Of a stretch of 64,000 bases of DNA, positions 50,175 to 61,266 are shown piece after piece (within the stretch, counting starts at the first letter, position 1; each line of letters starts with the position of its first letter). Origin of the DNA: Persicaria tinctoria (taxonomy: Eukaryota; Streptophyta; Magnoliopsida; Caryophyllales; Polygonaceae). A model generated the notes under the pieces. The model did not search any database. It had not been told where the DNA came from and saw only the letters and a list, made by a program, of their open reading frames with translations. The position numbers and the translations under genes were made by a program. The stretch lies in the NCBI GenBank assembly GCA_037127255.1, contig JBANSL010000008.1, positions 10,919,396 through 10,983,395 on the forward strand, read 5' to 3'.

Positions 50175-53100
50175 ATGTCTACCGAGTCCTCCTCCTCCAG
50201 TTCATCGGTCTCCACCAAAACCGAGAATCTGAACCCCCTTCACGCCGCCGCCGGACTAACCACCGCCACCATCAGCCTTCCCAACTTCACCATCAAGCTC
50301 GAATGGACCAACTACACCGTTTGGCGCCAAACCATCAAATCCGCTCTTGAAGCCTACGAACTCGAATCCTTCCTCGTCGCAAACTCTGCCCCTCCCACCC
50401 ACCTATCACCGTCGACCCCTACTGATGACAACTCTTCTCCCGCTCCACCGACTGAAAATCCAGCCTTTGCCGTGTGGAAGCGCAAGGATCGCCTGGTCCT
50501 GTTGTGGATCCGGTCGACTCTCTCCGCTCCTCTCCTTGCCCATGTCGCTAGAGCCACCACTGCCTCTGCTTCCTGGGCCACCTTGGAGCGGATGTTTCAT
50601 GCCCAGACGAAGGCTCGTGAGATGCATCTCAAGCAACAGATGCAGTCATTCGCCAAAGGCAATCTCTCTATCATGGAGTACTTTGAGAAAAAGTGCTCCT
50701 TTGCTGATTCCCTTGCCGAGTGCAACCATGTTGTACCCAATGATGACTTCGTTGCGTGCGTCCTTCATGGTTTGGATGCCTCCTTCAACGCCTTCAGAAC
50801 CTCCTTTCATATGCAGCCCGACCCCATCACTTCGGAGGATCTCTTCGGTCTTCTTCTTCAAGAGGAGGATCGTCAGAACCAAAGCCTCCAGACTCTGCAG
50901 GAGCAGCAGCCCTCTGCCAACACTACCAGCAAGGGTGGCTCGCGCAACCAGCGTCCCTTGACTCGCAATCGTGAGTCTCCTGCAGCCTCGGATTCGCCAT
51001 CTTTGGATTGCCCTCGCATACCCTTCCAAATCTGCAAGCGTACCAACCATGAGGTGCTGAACTACTTTCAGCGACTCAATGTATCCGACTTCCCTTCCAC
51101 ATACCGCCGCCAACCCTCGCAGCAACAGGGACCAGGATCGGGTGCCTTCCGTGACGGTTCTGGCTCCAGCAGATCCGCTCCTCAGCAGCGCAACGCCTAC
51201 AACGTCTAGGTCCCACCATCCGCCATCGTCGATCTCGCTTGGTACGTTGACTCAGGAGCCACCAATCACATCACCAACGACTTTGGCAACATGTCTGTGA
51301 GCACTGATTACTCTGGCAATGACGGTCTTCAGGTTGGCAACGGTATGTCCCTTCCCATTGCGAAATTGGGCAAATCTATTTTACCTGCGCAGAATCGAAC
51401 TCTGCAATTGCATAATGTCTTATTTGTCCCCCAAATCACCAAAAACTTGCTTAGTGTCTCTCAACTTACCCGTGACAATGATGTCTACATGCTATTTTAT
51501 CGATCTTGTTGTCTTGTGAAGGATTTGCATGGTCGGACGCTCCTAAAAGGAACCGTTGAGAATGGTCTTTATCGTCTTGGTGTTCCTCAGCCGCAGCCAC
51601 CGCCCTCATCCTCTCCTCCTCGTGTCTTCCTCGGCGAGCGTACTAGTCTACAGACTTGGCATCACCGCCTTGGTCACCCTCATGAGTCCTCCCTTCGTCG
51701 TTTAATTTCTAGATTTAAATTGCCGGTTTCTTCAAACAATTTGCACTCTATTTGTGAGTCCTGTCAGTTAGCAAAGAGTCATCGTTTACCATTACAAAAC
51801 ACACATCAGTCTAGTTTATCTCCTTTTGAGCTTGTTTATTCAGACGTTTGGGGTCTAGCCCCCGTTACTTCTATCAATGCCAATCGCTATTTCTTGATAT
51901 TTGTTGATGATTGCACCAAATTTGTGTGGATATATTTCCTATCTAAAAAATCCCAGGTTCTTCCCACATTTCAAATGTTTCAAAAAATGGTTGAAACCCA
52001 ATTCTCAACCAAAATCAAACATCTGCAATCTGATTGGGGTGGTGAATATCGAAATGTTTCTACCTACTTACAAACACAGGGCATTCTGCATCGGGTTTCC
52101 TGCCCGCACACCCAATCTCAGAATGGTGCAGCCGAACGGCGACATCGCACTATCGTTGAAAAAGGCTTAGCTCTTCTCGCTCATGCTCATATGCCCACCT
52201 GCCACTAGGAGCATGCCTTTCAGACTTCTGTCTACCTCCACAATCGCACCCTCGCCCCTATTCTTCAAAACAAATCTCCTTATGAATGTCTGTATGGGAA
52301 AGGTCCTGACTATGGGTTTCTCAAGTCATTTGGTTGTCTTTGCTACCCATTCATTCGCCCCTACAACGTCAACAAGCTCGAATTTCGGTCCCTTCCTTGT
52401 ATCTTTGTCGGCTACAGCTCCAAACACAAAGGCTACATGTGCTTTCATGTCCCCACTCGTCGTCTCTATATCGCTCGTCATGTCATCTTTGATGAGTCTG
52501 TGTTTCCATATCCATCTCATGAGTCTCCTTCCCAAGCTGTGCCTGCTCCTTCGGCCTCCCGAACCCCTCTCTCTATCCTTCAGCAAGCAGCATCCATTCT
52601 TCCTGAGTCTCCTATAGTCAGTCCAATATCTCCTCCCATACCATTTCACCTTGAGGATGAGGTCACACCGCCGGCATCACCGGCACCATTCTCAAAAACT
52701 CCTGGAGCTTCCGACTCGGCACCCCACGGTATGCCTTCTCCCTCCTCTACCTCATCATCTCCCTCGGCGGTCTCGGATTCCCCTCCACCGCCGCCCCCAC
52801 CTCCCCCTCGGCAGAGCACCAGACAGCGCCAACCATCAGTCCGTCTCAAGGACTTTGTTTATGATAAACCCAAAGCGCTCACCACCACAAAACACCCCAT
52901 TCCTCCCTCCACCGACCCTTACCCTGAACCCAAAACCTTTAACCAAGCTTCCAAATTTCCTGAATAGCAAAATGCAATGCAGGTTGAATATGTATCACTC
53001 GTTCGTAATGGGACTTGGGACATTGTCCCGCGTCCTCCTAAGACTAACATTGTTGGATGTAAATGGGTATACAGGATAAAACGTCATGCAGATGGATCCA

Positions 53101-54452
53101 TTGAGCGTCACAAAGCTCGTCTTGTGGCCAAAGGCTTCAATCAGGAGGAGGGTGTGGACTATTTTGACACTTTCAGCCCTGTCATCAAGCCGGCCACCAT
53201 TCGCATCATCTTGTGTCTCGCTATCACCCACAAATGGCCTCTTCGCCAGGTAGACATCAATAATGCATTTCTGAATGGTGATCTGTCTGAACAGGTCTTT
53301 ATGGATCAGCCACCTGGCTTTGTTGATCGCACTCGACCTACACATGTCTGCCGCCTTCAGAAGGCCTTGTATGGTCTCAAACAGGCACCTCGGGCTTGGT
53401 TCACCAAACTCAAGCTCTTTCTCCTGCAGAATCAGTTCTCGTCTTGCAAGTCTGACTTCTCCCTTTTCATTTGTCGAGCTCGTGGCTTTACCTTGCCGGT
53501 CCTTGTCTATGTTGACGATCTTATCATCACCGGATCCTCCTCATCAGCAATCGATCAGTTTGTTCATCGCCTGAATGGGGCATTCTCCCTTCGTGATTTA
53601 GGGGCTCTGCACTATTTCCTTGGCATCGAACTACTTCCTCAGGATGGATCTATTTTGTTGACTCAACAGAAATACATTCGGGACTTGCTTCATCGCAGCA
53701 ACATGACGGACGCCAAACCCATTGCATCTCCGGCTGAACCAGGCTCTCGCTTAGTCCAAACTGGTGACCCTGTCGCTGATCCTCATCTGTATAGGAGCAT
53801 TGTTGGTGCCCTTCAATACGTCACCATCACTCGTCCGGAGATCTCTTATGCTGTCAACAGAGTATGTCAATTTATGCATAACCCCACTGAAATTCATTGG
53901 TTTGTCGTCAAGCGCATCGTCCGCTACCTCAAAGGCACCATATCTCACGGTCTCCGTCTCCGCTCAGCCTCTGACGCTCGATTGGTTGCCTTCACAGATG
54001 CTGGATGGGCTTCAGACATGGATGACTGCCGATCCCAGCACGGCTTCGCCATCTTCTATGGTGGTAATCTGGTCAGCTGGTCTTCTCGAAAGCAGAAGGT
54101 CGTCGCTCGCTCTAGCACCGAGGCTGAGTACCGCGCCATAGCCTTCACTGCAGCAGAACTCCTTTGGCTTCGTCAACTTCTGTCCGAGCTCCAGGCGCTA
54201 GTTGCAGGCTCCCCGATTGTCCTATGTGACAACCTCAGTGCGACGTACATGTCTGCAAATCCTATTCTGCATCAGCGGTCCAAGCATATTCGCATTGACT
54301 ATTTCTTTGTTCGTAAACAAGTAGAGGCTGGTGACCTTGTTGTCCGTCACATTCGGTCCTTGGATCAGACAGCCGATATCTTCACCAAGGCGCTCGGCAG
54401 TGGCCGGTTCATCACACTTCGTGACAAGCTTCATGTGCGCTCTCCGCCATGA
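50175..54452 (+). pseudogene. Copia gag-pol polyprotein with three in-frame TAG stops
   Basis: One continuous frame of 1426 codons with no frameshift is interrupted by TAG at 51207, 52206 and 52965. In order: gag (UBN2-like, NYTVWRQTIKSAL; a CCHC knuckle is not clearly intact); protease (DSGATNH near 51250); GAG-pre-integrase (WHHRLGHP near 51660) and integrase (VYSDVWG, DDCTKF, GGEYRN); RT (VDINNAFLNGDL, LYGLKQAPRAW, YVDDLIITG near 53510); RNase H (TDAGWASD, SSTEAEYRA, KHIRIDYFFVR). The stops separate gag from protease, cut integrase late, and precede RT, so this copy should be non-autonomous although it transposed recently. Confidence 0.93.
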
Positions 54453-54465
54453 GCTTGCAGGGGGG

Positions 54466-54619
54466 TATTAGGATAGAATATATCTTTTTGTATCTTTCCA
54501 TATCTTTCTATGTATATCCTACCTAGGGAGATCCTTGATCTCCAAGACTTGTAACCCTATTTATTCTCACATTGTGAATGAATGAATTAAGCTTTTCTCA
54601 CAAACATTCAATCTCTATA
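54466..54619 (+). repeat. 3' LTR of the Copia element
   Basis: 154 bp, directly after the purine tract and followed by the duplication CCGAG. Confidence 0.95.
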
Positions 54620-54770
54620 CCGAGAAGCGAATCAAGTAGCTGACTTTATAGTTCGAAAGGGTATCATTTGTAATAGCTTTACTATTCCTTTTAATAGGGA
54701 ACTTAATGATGATCGAGGAGCCAGATTACAACTTTAGTAATCGCTCATAATTCTTGCCTATTGTAAAAAA

Positions 54771-56200
54771 AAATATGTATAAAAAAAGAAATGAATAAAT
54801 GATTAAACCCTAATTATGTAGTAAAGACTAAAGATAAGATAGGTGGTGGTTTCCCATTAGGCATTAGTAGCCCCTCAGTTCAATGCAATGGGGTATGTAT
54901 GAAAAGTTGAAATAGAAAATCCAGTTTTTTTTATGAAATGGAGGGGAGGAGCAGATGAATTTTGATACTTTGAAATAGAAAATCAGCATAAAAAGAGTTG
55001 GAGGTATTAAGGTATGAAGCGGAAATAGTTTATCTGTTAAAAAATTGGTATTTATTTGGTTGTTATAATAAAGGTATATGAGTGGCTAGTGTCAAGGATA
55101 TGCTTCGGTAGTCAAGGGTAACAAAAAAAAGAGTTGAAGGGAGTTGTTTAGACATCATCTTACCTTTATGAACCTCACAGAGGACACGACGAGAGATTGA
55201 GTAAGGTCAGTGGATGAGTGTCATCTGAATCGAGGAGGGCTCGGTTGAGTGACTGTGGATTGTCAAGAATCATATCCTTTTCTGTCCAATTTTTATGTTT
55301 CATATTCTTTTCCTCACCTTGCCTTTTTATTTTCGAGGTTTTTTTCTTGTTTCCTGATTGTCTGTTGTGTGTGTGTTGGTAGTACTTTGGGTCATTCAAA
55401 ATAATAATCTCGATTTAATTAGAGAAAAAGTGCATACAACTCAATCCTCCAGACCTTGTCTTGAGCGGGATTTCATTGGGTTTCGTCTTATTGTTGTTAT
55501 ATACCCAATAAATCTCAATTATCTTTCGAAAAAACTTATCATTTAAATTCTAAAATAATTCCTCGTAATACAGAAACATGACTCATACTAGATTCAAAAG
55601 TGTCCCCTACTTAAGATTCCATTCATTCATAAGAGTTTACTTACCCACAAACAAACAATTTAATACTACAGTGCTTAATAACAAAAATCAATATCATGTA
55701 TAAGAATTTCTCATTTGCTTGTACATTGCAAAATTTCTCAGACATTTTCATTTGATGTGACAACAGGCCAAGGCAAGACTCAAGAGGAGGTAACTTGTAG
55801 GTTTAGGAATTTGGATATAGTAAAGCAGCCAAAGAAGAACAAAATTATGAACGGTCAATTTTTTTTATAGGATTACTATTATATATCATCATTTAGGAAC
55901 TGAAATTTTGGTGTTTGCTTGACTTGGTAATGGCATTGTGTTTCCCCTTATGCAAGAAAGTCAATCAACCCAAATCTTGATCTATTTATAATAGAAGCTT
56001 CTACTGCAGCTGCTTTCAAACCACTCTCCCTCAATTGACTATTCCTAAAATCAAGATTGGATCCACTCTTTTTCTTGAAGCCCACACATCACATCTCTCA
56101 TTTAAATCAATACCCATAAACCATATTCATTACATTTACATCCCAACTAACCAAAATCACATCCAAACTACCAACCATCTGAAAAATATAAAAAATAAAA
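54771..56200. other. Intergenic region upstream of the first ZCF37-like gene
   Basis: AT-rich with no supportable gene. A short stretch near 55445-55505 (CAGACCTTGTCTTGAGCGGG, then TTGTTGTTATA) resembles another RTE 3' end. The promoter of the ZCF37-like gene presumably lies in the last few hundred bases. Confidence 0.5.
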
Positions 56201-56983
56201 ATGGTGAGCTCCTTGATAGTTTGTGGCAACCACAGTTTCCCAAGGGAAGAAGATGATGACTTCCAGGATGAAAGAGCAGTCAGAAGTGCAGGCTCCTCCC
56301 CTAGGAGATCAACAAGATCAAGAGGCCATAGCAAGAACCCGTATTCGACGCGAGGTCTGGACAAGTTCTCTCTTTTATTGGCTGAAATAGAGGAGAAGAG
56401 GCAGAAGATTTACTCAGAGATCAGCCCTGATGAGATCTCCTTTGTCCAGTTTGACTACTCCAAGGACAACAACTGCAAGCCAATTGTGGTCAAGGCCAAA
56501 GCTGGTCATGAAACCGGCCCGAAAACAAGGAAGATGAAGAGGACCAAAACTCAAGAAAAACATGTTTTGAGGCGCCATAGCTCAGGCCCACTTGATCACC
56601 ATGGTGAGATGAGCCAGCCCCTCCAGGGTGATCATGCTCCAATGCAGAGAAACCGGAGCGAAGTGGGGCCCGCGGTAGAGCGATCCCAAGAGAGGAGGCT
56701 GCTGAGGAGTTTTGAGCTGCAGGATCTTAAGAAGCCAAAGTATTACTTGCCCATGGTGGTGATAGTGATACTCATGTTCTTGGCCTTGTTTGGGAGGTCA
56801 GTGGCAATCATGTGTACCTCCATTGGTTGGTATTTGATCCCCTCCATAGCTAATGGAGATGGAAACTTGAGGAGAAGGTCTTTCAAGAAGAAGGTGTTGA
56901 TGGGTCATCAAGGAGGAGTGACTTCTTTCAAGGGTTTGAGCCATGGAACCAGTTCTCCTCCTAAGATTGTTAGGGCATCCTAA
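56201..56983 (+). CDS. ZCF37-like plant membrane protein (260 aa), copy 1
   Basis: Plant-specific family of unknown function (Arabidopsis ZCF37 is the named member I recall). Single exon from ATG 56201. The acidic N terminus is followed by the conserved block at residues ~45-99 (NPYSTRGLDKFSLLLAEIEEKRQKIY, then DEISFVQFDYS and CKPIVVKAKA). A basic, low-complexity middle follows. One hydrophobic segment lies at ~182-205 (YLPMVVIVILMFLALFG), probably a membrane anchor, and a basic tail follows. The same conserved block occurs in the downstream gene at 59612-60187, so they are tandem paralogues. Confidence 0.8.
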   Translation: MVSSLIVCGNHSFPREEDDDFQDERAVRSAGSSPRRSTRSRGHSKNPYSTRGLDKFSLLLAEIEEKRQKIYSEISPDEISFVQFDYSKDNNCKPIVVKAKAGHETGPKTRKMKRTKTQEKHVLRRHSSGPLDHHGEMSQPLQGDHAPMQRNRSEVGPAVERSQERRLLRSFELQDLKKPKYYLPMVVIVILMFLALFGRSVAIMCTSIGWYLIPSIANGDGNLRRRSFKKKVLMGHQGGVTSFKGLSHGTSSPPKIVRAS

Positions 56984-57997
56984 AGTAATCAGGGTGTGGG
57001 AAAAATGTGCAGTTAGTTTTGTTTTTGTTTTGATTTTCTTCCTTTATGTTTTCCCCTATCAACCTTGATGTTAACTTCTAAGGGGAGAAGCTCTTGTTTG
57101 TTTACATCAACTCAAGACTTTGAAACAACAGGTCTTTGTGCATTTTTTAGTTTATTTGGAAATTTTTTTGGGAGGGACTATGGATTTTTATGTTAATTTG
57201 ATACGGTTTGTCTACTGTGTGCCTTAAGGACATAAGATAAGAATACTTTATTGAAAAAAACTCTATAAGAAAATGGGTGAACCTCATAATCTAATTTAAA
57301 AATGGCTAAATTAGGTGTATCTAAGGGAAATATTTCTCAATGTGACTTCTTATTCTATTCCCCAGGGACATAGGATAGAAAAGCCGAATTTGATAACAAA
57401 AATAGTCAATTCCGAAGCCTAATTAAACAAAAGTATTTTGCTTTGTGATTTCTTCAACTTTCAGATCAGGGTTTTACACTGTTATTATACGATATCAAAA
57501 AATAATTATAAGTTATATAGTGGCTCATCTTTGATTTCAACATGGTTTAGATTCTCCATATGTTATGAGAAGTGAACATTGTCACAGACAAAATAGCAAA
57601 TTTAAGCATTCCTACTCTTTGGAACTTGCTTAGAATCACAACTTTCTTTAAAACTTTAGATTCTTTAAAGCTTTCTTTAGATTCAAGTAGATCTTGATCC
57701 CACAAAAAAAAAATTGTACAGTAATGTATAAGTGACTTATCACTTTTTAAAAAAAAAATCAATTAGTGATCTTATAAATAAAACGTGGTTTCAAATGTGA
57801 CAACAAAACAGACCTTAAAATCTAGTTGTACCACTACCGAATTCCAGATTAGTGGATGGATGGGCCTATATTTAGGCATAAAATTGTGATCATAACTCAA
57901 GCCCATCTTAAAATATAACTAACCACAATAAATGCTTATGAAGCCCATTTGACCCAACAGTACGTCATGCATGTCAAAATCACAAAATAGCCTCCAT

Positions 57998-58028
<31 letters not shown>

Positions 58029-59095
58029 GCAAGATAAGATAAGATAAGAATTCGGTTATCTAGACAAGTCTAGAGAAACCGAGAGACCGGACAAGCCGGT
58101 AGATGATTAGCCTCCATTCATTGAATGCATTAAGCATCGGTGAAAAACTATACTCAAAACTTACCCTTTTTTTGGGGGTAACAAAAGTTTCGAAGTTATC
58201 GACTACTCATCTATGAGTCTGAACCTACGTCATCAATCTAATGTAGGCTTGAATATCCACACTAATGACACAAAGAGCCACCTCTCTTTTAACATTAGGA
58301 CAAGGAGTCATGGTATACTCCGGAGTCTGATTATTGAAGGTATGAACAGAGAATAAGCAGAAAAAAGGATTATTAAGTTTAGGAAGGTCTCGCACTTGTA
58401 TTTTCGGTCAAGAGAAAACCCAAATTTTCTACAAAATTACAGTTAGATAATTAATGACATCAAAATCAAGCAATATCGATCGTCAACCCCACATTTGTTC
58501 ACATCGACTCCTAATCGATCGTACACTTCTAGAAGTTCGTTAGGCTAACCCAATTCATTTATTACATAAAATTGCACCAAATAACAACCCAAATTTGGAG
58601 TTTTAATTTGATATTTTATGAAAATAACTGCAACTTAATTTCATGATGGTAATAAATACTTAAAAGTATCACTCGTGCATCCCAAGGTAATCCGCCATGA
58701 AATCAACCATGTGAATCGGGTTATCTCAAATCTAAGGAGCATAGCAGAACTTTGCAGCCAACTTGTCTTCCTTGAAATCAAAAACAAAATAAAAGGTGAA
58801 ATAACAGGTTGCACACACTATACTAACTATAGTACAAAACAAAAACAAAGATCGTCATGTGAAGAACAAACAATAGTCATACATACTTCTTGCTATATAT
58901 CTAAATAATGTAATGCCCCTCCAATATTGGGTTACTCTTTTTAATTTCTTTTGACACAATTAACTTACCTTATTATTCTTGAAGTTGCATAATTTTCAAC
59001 AAAACAAGCATGAATCACAACACATAATAAAGTTTTTTTTTAAAATAAAAAATCAACAAAAACTGTGGTCCAGACATAGTATTTCTTCTGCAAGT
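56984..59095. other. Intergenic region between the two ZCF37-like genes
   Basis: Contains the 3' UTR of copy 1, a small poly(T)-headed retro-insert (58000-58107) and otherwise AT-rich DNA with no gene. A second small LINE insert follows at 59096. Confidence 0.55.
58000..58107 (-). mobile_element. Short retroposed fragment with 12-bp target duplication
   Basis: A T-run of about 25 on the plus strand (poly(A) on minus) heads the insert, and TAGCCTCCATTC repeats perfectly on both sides (57988-57999 and 58108-58119). The minus-strand 3' end, CTAGATAACCGAATTCTTATC with repeated TTATC, resembles the GAATTCTTxCCTAATC ends of other non-LTR copies here. It is only 108 bp, so it is a SINE or a heavily truncated LINE. 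Confidence 0.8.
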
Positions 59096-59265
59096 TTCTC
59101 GTTTGGACAGTAGGGTTGCTGATAAGATTGCACATATTTGCCACTCTGCCCGGAGTATTGATATTTACAATGATTCAGGTCTGTCAGACCTCATCCGTAA
59201 GAATGCTTTCGGGTAGAGGCGTAGAGCGCTCTCTCCCGAATTCTTTCCTAATAAAAAAAAATAAT
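59096..59265 (+). pseudogene. Severely 5'-truncated L1 LINE
   Basis: One frame reads LDSRVADKIAHICHSARSIDIY to a stop, the C-terminal RNase H end of plant L1 ORF2. A poly(A) follows. Target duplications ATTTCTTCTGCAAGT (59081-59095) and ATTTCCCCTGCAAGT (59266-59280) match at 13 of 15 positions. Confidence 0.8.
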
Positions 59266-59611
59266 ATTTCCCCTGCAAGTAGTCAACAACCATGACAAAA
59301 ACCTATCAGAAAAATAAAAAGAAAACAAATTAAACTAAATTAAAATGTTAAAATAAGGGCGTCCCCATTTTGTTTGACTAAAATGCGGTACTGCTATTTT
59401 ACATGTAGAGCAGGACCATAAAAACAGTCCCCCTTCTAGCAATTCAAATCACTGAATCACTCCTTAATTTTTAATTTCGTGTATATAATCCATTCCCATC
59501 AATCAATTAATCACATTTCACAAGCATCCCCCCAAACACCCAAATCATCCACTAATTAATCACCCCTCAAATCAAGATCATCGATCCCTTTTTGAATTGT
59601 TTCCCCGGGAA

Positions 59612-60187
59612 ATGGCGACTCCGGAGCAGTCGAAGAAGCTGCTGAGGCGGAGAACGACGTTGTCGTCCAAGAAGAACCTTTACTCGGATCGAGGGGTCGA
59701 GAAATTCTCGGAGCTGTTGGCGGAGATCGAAGAGAAGAAGCGATTGATCTACTCCCAGTTCAACCCGGAGGAGGTATCGGTTATCCGGTTCGTCCACGCC
59801 GGGAACAACAAGCTCAAGCCGGTGGTTGTAAGGGCTAATAGCAGCAGCAAGTTATCATCCCCCAACCCTAACAGCAAGGAATTCCAACCCAAGATAGTGA
59901 AGATGCAAGAAATTGATCAGAAGCTTGTACTGGAAGATCGAGAAGAGGAGGAATTGAGGCTAAAGAAGCCGGAGATCGTCGACCCGGTCGGCGCTGATGA
60001 CAAGGAGGAGAGGTCGCTGTCGTCAATGGAGGCGGTGAAGCAGCAGCAGCCACGGCGTAATTACAAGGGGATTGGAGGGGTAATTTTGGTATTTCTGCTG
60101 GTGGTTGTGTTTGGGAGGTGTTTGAAGAACTATTACTTGGTGCAGCTTCAGGCTGCAGTTTGCCCCAGGATTCAAACCATAGATTAA
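59612..60187 (+). CDS. ZCF37-like plant membrane protein (191 aa), copy 2
   Basis: Single exon from ATG 59612 (AATGGC context), starting MATPEQSKKLLRRR. The conserved block at residues ~20-75 (NLYSDRGVEKFSELLAEIEEKKRLIY, EEVSVIRF, KLKPVVVRA) is the same as in the gene at 56201-56983. The central acidic/charged region is shorter. A hydrophobic segment at ~153-170 (GIGGVILVFLLVVVFG) is the likely anchor. There is no long basic tail, unlike copy 1. Function unknown. Confidence 0.78.
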   Translation: MATPEQSKKLLRRRTTLSSKKNLYSDRGVEKFSELLAEIEEKKRLIYSQFNPEEVSVIRFVHAGNNKLKPVVVRANSSSKLSSPNPNSKEFQPKIVKMQEIDQKLVLEDREEEELRLKKPEIVDPVGADDKEERSLSSMEAVKQQQPRRNYKGIGGVILVFLLVVVFGRCLKNYYLVQLQAAVCPRIQTID

Positions 60188-60566
60188 ACCGATTAGATAT
60201 GTGATATGATGATTGATCATCTTCATCATCTATTCTGTTGGCGATCTCGATGTACCACTTCATGTATCGATTTATATGTTGTGGTTAGATAACTTATACT
60301 CTGTATTATATTATACTTGCTCTGTTTCATAATAATAGGTATCGAAGTATTCTAAGTTGTGAATCTCGATCGATGGATACGATGTTATGTTGTAACATTC
60401 TAAAACGTTTTACAAAATAATAGCATAACGATATAAAGGATCCCATATGGTCCCTTAGGAGTTAGGATGCCTCCTCCTCCAGCTAAGCCCGGGTTCCCTT
60501 TCGAAACCCCATCTGTGTTGAGCGTCTGGAGATGAATATGTAGATATATAGACTTCAAAACATATA

Positions 60567-60803
60567 CTCCCTCCGTTCAACAAAACTTGACGTTTTACTA
60601 TTCATGCACGCTTTTTTAGAAGCTAAAAACTATATAAAATATCGACTTTTTAAATAATTTTTTTTAACAATGTCGTAGTTATTATTAATAAGTACAAACT
60701 TGTTAAAAATTTTTTTTAAAAGAATGAATATTTTATATAGTTTTTATCATTCTAAAAAAGCGTGCGTGAATAGTAAACGACAAGTTTTGTTGAACGGAGG
60801 GAG
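60567..60803. mobile_element. Stowaway-type MITE
   Basis: Ends CTCCCTCCGTTCAACAAAAC and inverse CTCCCTCCGTTCAACAAAAC are a perfect match, flanked by TA (60565-60566 and 60804-60805). 237 bp. Same subfamily as the copy at 15953-16188. Confidence 0.9.
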
Positions 60804-61266
60804 TAAATGGTTTTGGTTGTTTTTAGCACAATCCCACGTACGTATGTATTATTGGATTTTAATTTAATATATCTGTATTTTTTTATTTATATTGTTTCCT
60901 ATTGATGTCTTGGAATTGTGTTGTATTTGGTAAAACTGAATTTTAGTTTTCAACTAAAACAAAAGGATTCACCTACCGGGATCATAAGAGCCCTAGAATT
61001 CAACAAGGTTGAAAAGTGAAATAGCCAAAAATGAAAATAAAAATAAAAATTGACCAACCTGTTGCTTTTGTTTTTTTACTTAACCTCCAATAGGAGAACC
61101 AAATACTTTTTTGAAAGAAATCCAATCTATTTTTTTTCCAATTCAACAATCAGAATATGGGAAAATATAAGTGTTCCACATTGGTTTGGTTGAAAAGGAA
61201 ACAAAGATAACAATTAATTAAATGATGAGATGCAAAGCATACAATGAAAATAGAAAAGACGCACTC

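Larger units (their letters stand above)
49964..54619 (+). mobile_element. Copia LTR retrotransposon (4656 bp, young)
   Basis: 154-bp LTRs (49964-50117 and 54466-54619) differ at one visible position. The 5-bp duplication CCGAG lies at 49959-49963 and 54620-54624. The LTRs start TATTAG and end CTCTATA, so the termini are TA...TA and not the usual TG...CA. The primer site TGGTATCAACC is at 50118, and the purine tract GCAGGGGGG lies just before the 3' LTR. The order gag-protease-integrase-RT-RNase H is Copia. The short LTRs suggest an Ale/Retrofit-like lineage. It is inserted in the RNase H part of an L1 relic. Confidence 0.96.
48680..54770 (+). pseudogene. L1-type LINE relic broken by two later insertions
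   Basis: Pieces at 48680-48843, 49182-49963 and 54620-54770 join into the ORF2 C-terminal part. There is a zinc-binding region (WIWKLNLSPRIRRFIWKIM, then NRVPNQCSLCNQAEEDAKHL with its Cys/His ligands). An RNase H-like region follows (PGAVYKINVDDS, VGGVARDSG, HAIRKGLRRVIIKVDN, REANQVADFIVRKG). A poly(A) follows at ~54762. Stops and frameshifts are present. The RT core is absent through 5' truncation. Confidence 0.85.
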
